Shown one piece after another: positions 6,382 through 7,390 of a stretch of DNA of 7,390 bases. The translations under genes were made by a program, and so were the position numbers. The DNA lies in NCBI GenBank assembly GCA_937922175.1, contig CAKZUU010000050.1:1-7390 (forward strand). Direction: 5' to 3'. This DNA is from an uncultured Gemmataceae bacterium (GTDB lineage: Bacteria; Planctomycetota; Planctomycetia; Gemmatales; Gemmataceae). The notes under the pieces were generated by a model. That model had not been told where the DNA came from and searched no databases. It saw only the letters and a program-made list of their open reading frames with translations. The stretch's first letter is position 1. The number at the start of each line of letters is the position of its first letter.

Positions 6382-7156
6382 GAAAGTTGCTCAATGGGTT
6401 TTGCGGTTTGGGTCCCGCCGACGATGCCAGCAAAAACGGCTCGCTCCAGCGGCACACCGTACGTGGCCAACGCAGCAAGAGGACGCCGACCGTGGCCACG
6501 GCCAAGGCCACGAAAACGTAAAAACTCAGGCGAAACTCGCGGATCAGTGTGACCGATCGGTCCACCAGGTGAGCGAACTGACGCGACGCCGGTTCGCTCC
6601 AGGTCCGTTGGGGAAGCCACGCCAACGTTTGTTGTTGCACCCAACCGGGGAGATGGGCGCCATTTTGGGCCAGTCCGTGCAGGATGACCGGTCCAAGGAG
6701 AGTCAGGAGTGCGATCAGCCACGGAAGAGCGACCCCATGACTTCGCAATTCCACATCGATGGAGCTCAAGGTATCTCCTCGTCGGATTTCGGTACGACAC
6801 GGCAAGTGGCCGGGGATGAGCGGCGTCACCCGGAACTCGGCCTCGGCTCGCGCACTGGTCGAGGGCTGAAGCCTGATCTCGTCGGGGGTGACCAAAGCGG
6901 CAGGAACACTTAATCGAATCGACACCGGCTCAGGAGGGAGAGCGCGGTAAATGTCGAGGAAGTCGTGGGTGGGGGCGACGGGTTCCAGACCAACACGGAC
7001 TAAGGCGGGAGTTCGGCAGGAGATGGGGGAGGGAAATGCGATCGCCAGACGAAATGCCGACGAATGAGCCGAATCGACAGCATGTGACAAGCTGGTCTCG
7101 CAAGGCAAAGGCGTCGTGGCATGGGCCCCGGCGTGGCGGGGTTTCGTCGGCGGCAT
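6320..7156 (-). CDS. Hypothetical protein with two predicted membrane segments
   Basis: I do not recognise this 278-residue protein. Codon choice is regular and GC-rich through the membrane-segment region, which supports real coding. From the ATG at 7156, residues 1-50 are polar and Ala/Pro/Ser-rich with no signal peptide. Residues about 50-140 look beta-rich ('VGLEPVAPTHDFLDIY' then alternating 'VSIRLSVPAALV'), perhaps a small sandwich domain. Hydrophobic segments lie at about 144-162 ('LPWLIALLTLLGPVILHGL') and 212-228 ('FYVFVALAVATVGVLLL'), separated by a Trp/Gln-rich stretch of about 50 residues. A short polar tail follows. The start was chosen because GGAG lies 8 bases upstream. An in-frame GTG at 7222 would add 22 residues (300 total) but has a poor ribosome site. 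The last 20 codons overlap the 3' end of the glycosyltransferase gene on the other strand. No function is assigned. Confidence 0.72.
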   Translation of the reverse strand: MPPTKPRHAGAHATTPLPCETSLSHAVDSAHSSAFRLAIAFPSPISCRTPALVRVGLEPVAPTHDFLDIYRALPPEPVSIRLSVPAALVTPDEIRLQPSTSARAEAEFRVTPLIPGHLPCRTEIRRGDTLSSIDVELRSHGVALPWLIALLTLLGPVILHGLAQNGAHLPGWVQQQTLAWLPQRTWSEPASRQFAHLVDRSVTLIREFRLSFYVFVALAVATVGVLLLRWPRTVCRWSEPFLLASSAGPKPQNPLSNFLTPVSLPDVNPFSTSGRGAT

Positions 7157-7164
7157 GGTCAATT

Positions 7165-7168
7165 CTCC
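7165..7168 (-). promoter_or_regulatory. Ribosome binding site that decides the start of the hypothetical membrane protein
   Basis: On the minus strand GGAG (in CTCGGAGAATTGACC before ATG) lies 8 bases before the ATG at 7156. The competing GTG at 7222 is preceded only by ACTGGG. This favours the shorter 278-residue product. Confidence 0.5.
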
Positions 7169-7225
7169 GAGGGCACGATCGACCAGGGAGGGGCGTCCGG
7201 TTCGTGCGAAAAGCTCTGACACCCC

Positions 7226-7234
7226 AGTTTAGCA
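7226..7234 (-). promoter_or_regulatory. Candidate extended -10 promoter of the hypothetical membrane protein
   Basis: Minus-strand TGCTAAACT (7234-7226) has the TGN of an extended -10 element and four of six -10 bases. No -35 is evident. A transcript would start near 7219, downstream of the GTG at 7222 and about 63 bases before the ATG at 7156, which agrees with the chosen start. The match is weak and could be chance. Confidence 0.25.
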
Positions 7235-7334
7235 CGGAATTGAGGGAAACGACGGAAGTGCGGAGGAAAGCAGTTCGGCGGCCGGACCACGTCATGCGAT
7301 CCGACCGCCGGGCGGGTGATGGCTGGTGGACAGA

Positions 7335-7390
7335 TCAGTATTGGGTGTGCTCTCGCGTGATCTGCTGCTGCACGTCGGGGTCATGACCGA
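7335..7390 (-). CDS. Possible C-terminal end of an unidentified gene entering from the right edge
   Basis: Reading the minus strand from the window edge, one frame gives 17 complete codons, GHDPDVQQQITREHTQY, then TGA at 7337-7335. The polar composition and position about 180 bases upstream of the next minus-strand gene would suit a protein tail. Seventeen codons are too few to be sure or to name a family. The other two minus frames also run from the edge: one meets a stop within three codons, the other stays open longer but reads as low-complexity. An ATG on the + strand at 7383 is an alternative reading of the same edge. Confidence 0.35.
   Translation of the reverse strand, partial: GHDPDVQQQITREHTQY

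Noticed and set aside
6401..6913. 170-residue + strand open frame opposite the membrane protein gene.
   Set aside because: The composition is low-complexity, rich in Gln/Arg/Gly, with no hydrophobic core. The minus-strand reading has membrane segments and regular codon use.
7300..7318. GC-rich hairpin (ACCGCC GG GCGGGT region) as a terminator for the minus-strand gene at the right edge.
   Set aside because: Only a 4-base stem with a 3-base loop is possible and no T-run follows on the minus strand.
7383..7390. ATG on the + strand at the right edge as the start of a new gene.
   Set aside because: Only two codons are visible and no clear ribosome site precedes it. The minus-strand tail reading is somewhat better supported.

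Overview
This window looks like ordinary chromosomal DNA from a GC-rich, diderm (Gram-negative-type) bacterium. The base composition is high in G+C by eye. There is a lipid A-type acyltransferase, a Pst/PhoU/PhoB phosphate module and housekeeping nusB. The overall style (GC-rich codons, large multidomain glycosyltransferases, lineage-specific membrane proteins) would fit Planctomycetota, but that placement is an impression and no marker gene here proves it. I see no IS element, phage gene, CRISPR array, tRNA or rRNA. No stretch over 300 bases lacks a gene.

Layout, left to right. (1) Phosphate block on the + strand: the last 38 codons of pstB (1-117), phoU (204-872) and phoB (876-1565). phoU and phoB are 3 bases apart and surely co-transcribed. 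The sensor kinase gene phoR does not follow. (2) A 202-base gap (1566-1767) with three copies of the 7-mer CGGTCAA, then a LpxL/HtrB-type lysophospholipid acyltransferase (1768-2694, +). (3) A minus-strand pair meeting that gene tail to tail across 12 bases: nusB (4076 down to 3642) followed by a PHP-domain phosphoesterase of the nucleoside 3',5'-bisphosphate phosphatase type (3642 down to 2707), whose start codon shares a base with the nusB stop codon. (4) A 100-base divergent promoter region (4077-4176), with a good sigma70-like promoter and a strong Shine-Dalgarno sequence for the next gene. (5) A 734-residue protein that joins a GT-B (GT4-like) and a GT-A (GT2-like) glycosyltransferase in one chain (4177-6381, +). 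(6) An unrecognised two-segment membrane protein on the minus strand (7156 down to 6320), whose 3' end overlaps the glycosyltransferase gene tail to tail by 62 bases. (7) At the right edge, what may be the last 17 codons of another minus-strand gene (7390 down to 7335).

How the parts fit: PstB powers phosphate import, PhoU restrains PhoR/Pst signalling when phosphate is plentiful, and PhoB turns on the phosphate-starvation genes. The acyltransferase and the bifunctional glycosyltransferase both point to the cell envelope (lipid A and a surface polysaccharide or glycoprotein glycan). NusB serves rRNA antitermination, and the PHP enzyme probably recycles pAp or small RNA ends.

I did not find a convincing undescribed system. 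The points most worth a second look are the GT4-GT2 fusion, the unrecognised membrane protein, the CGGTCAA repeats after phoB and the leaderless coupling of nusB to the PHP gene.
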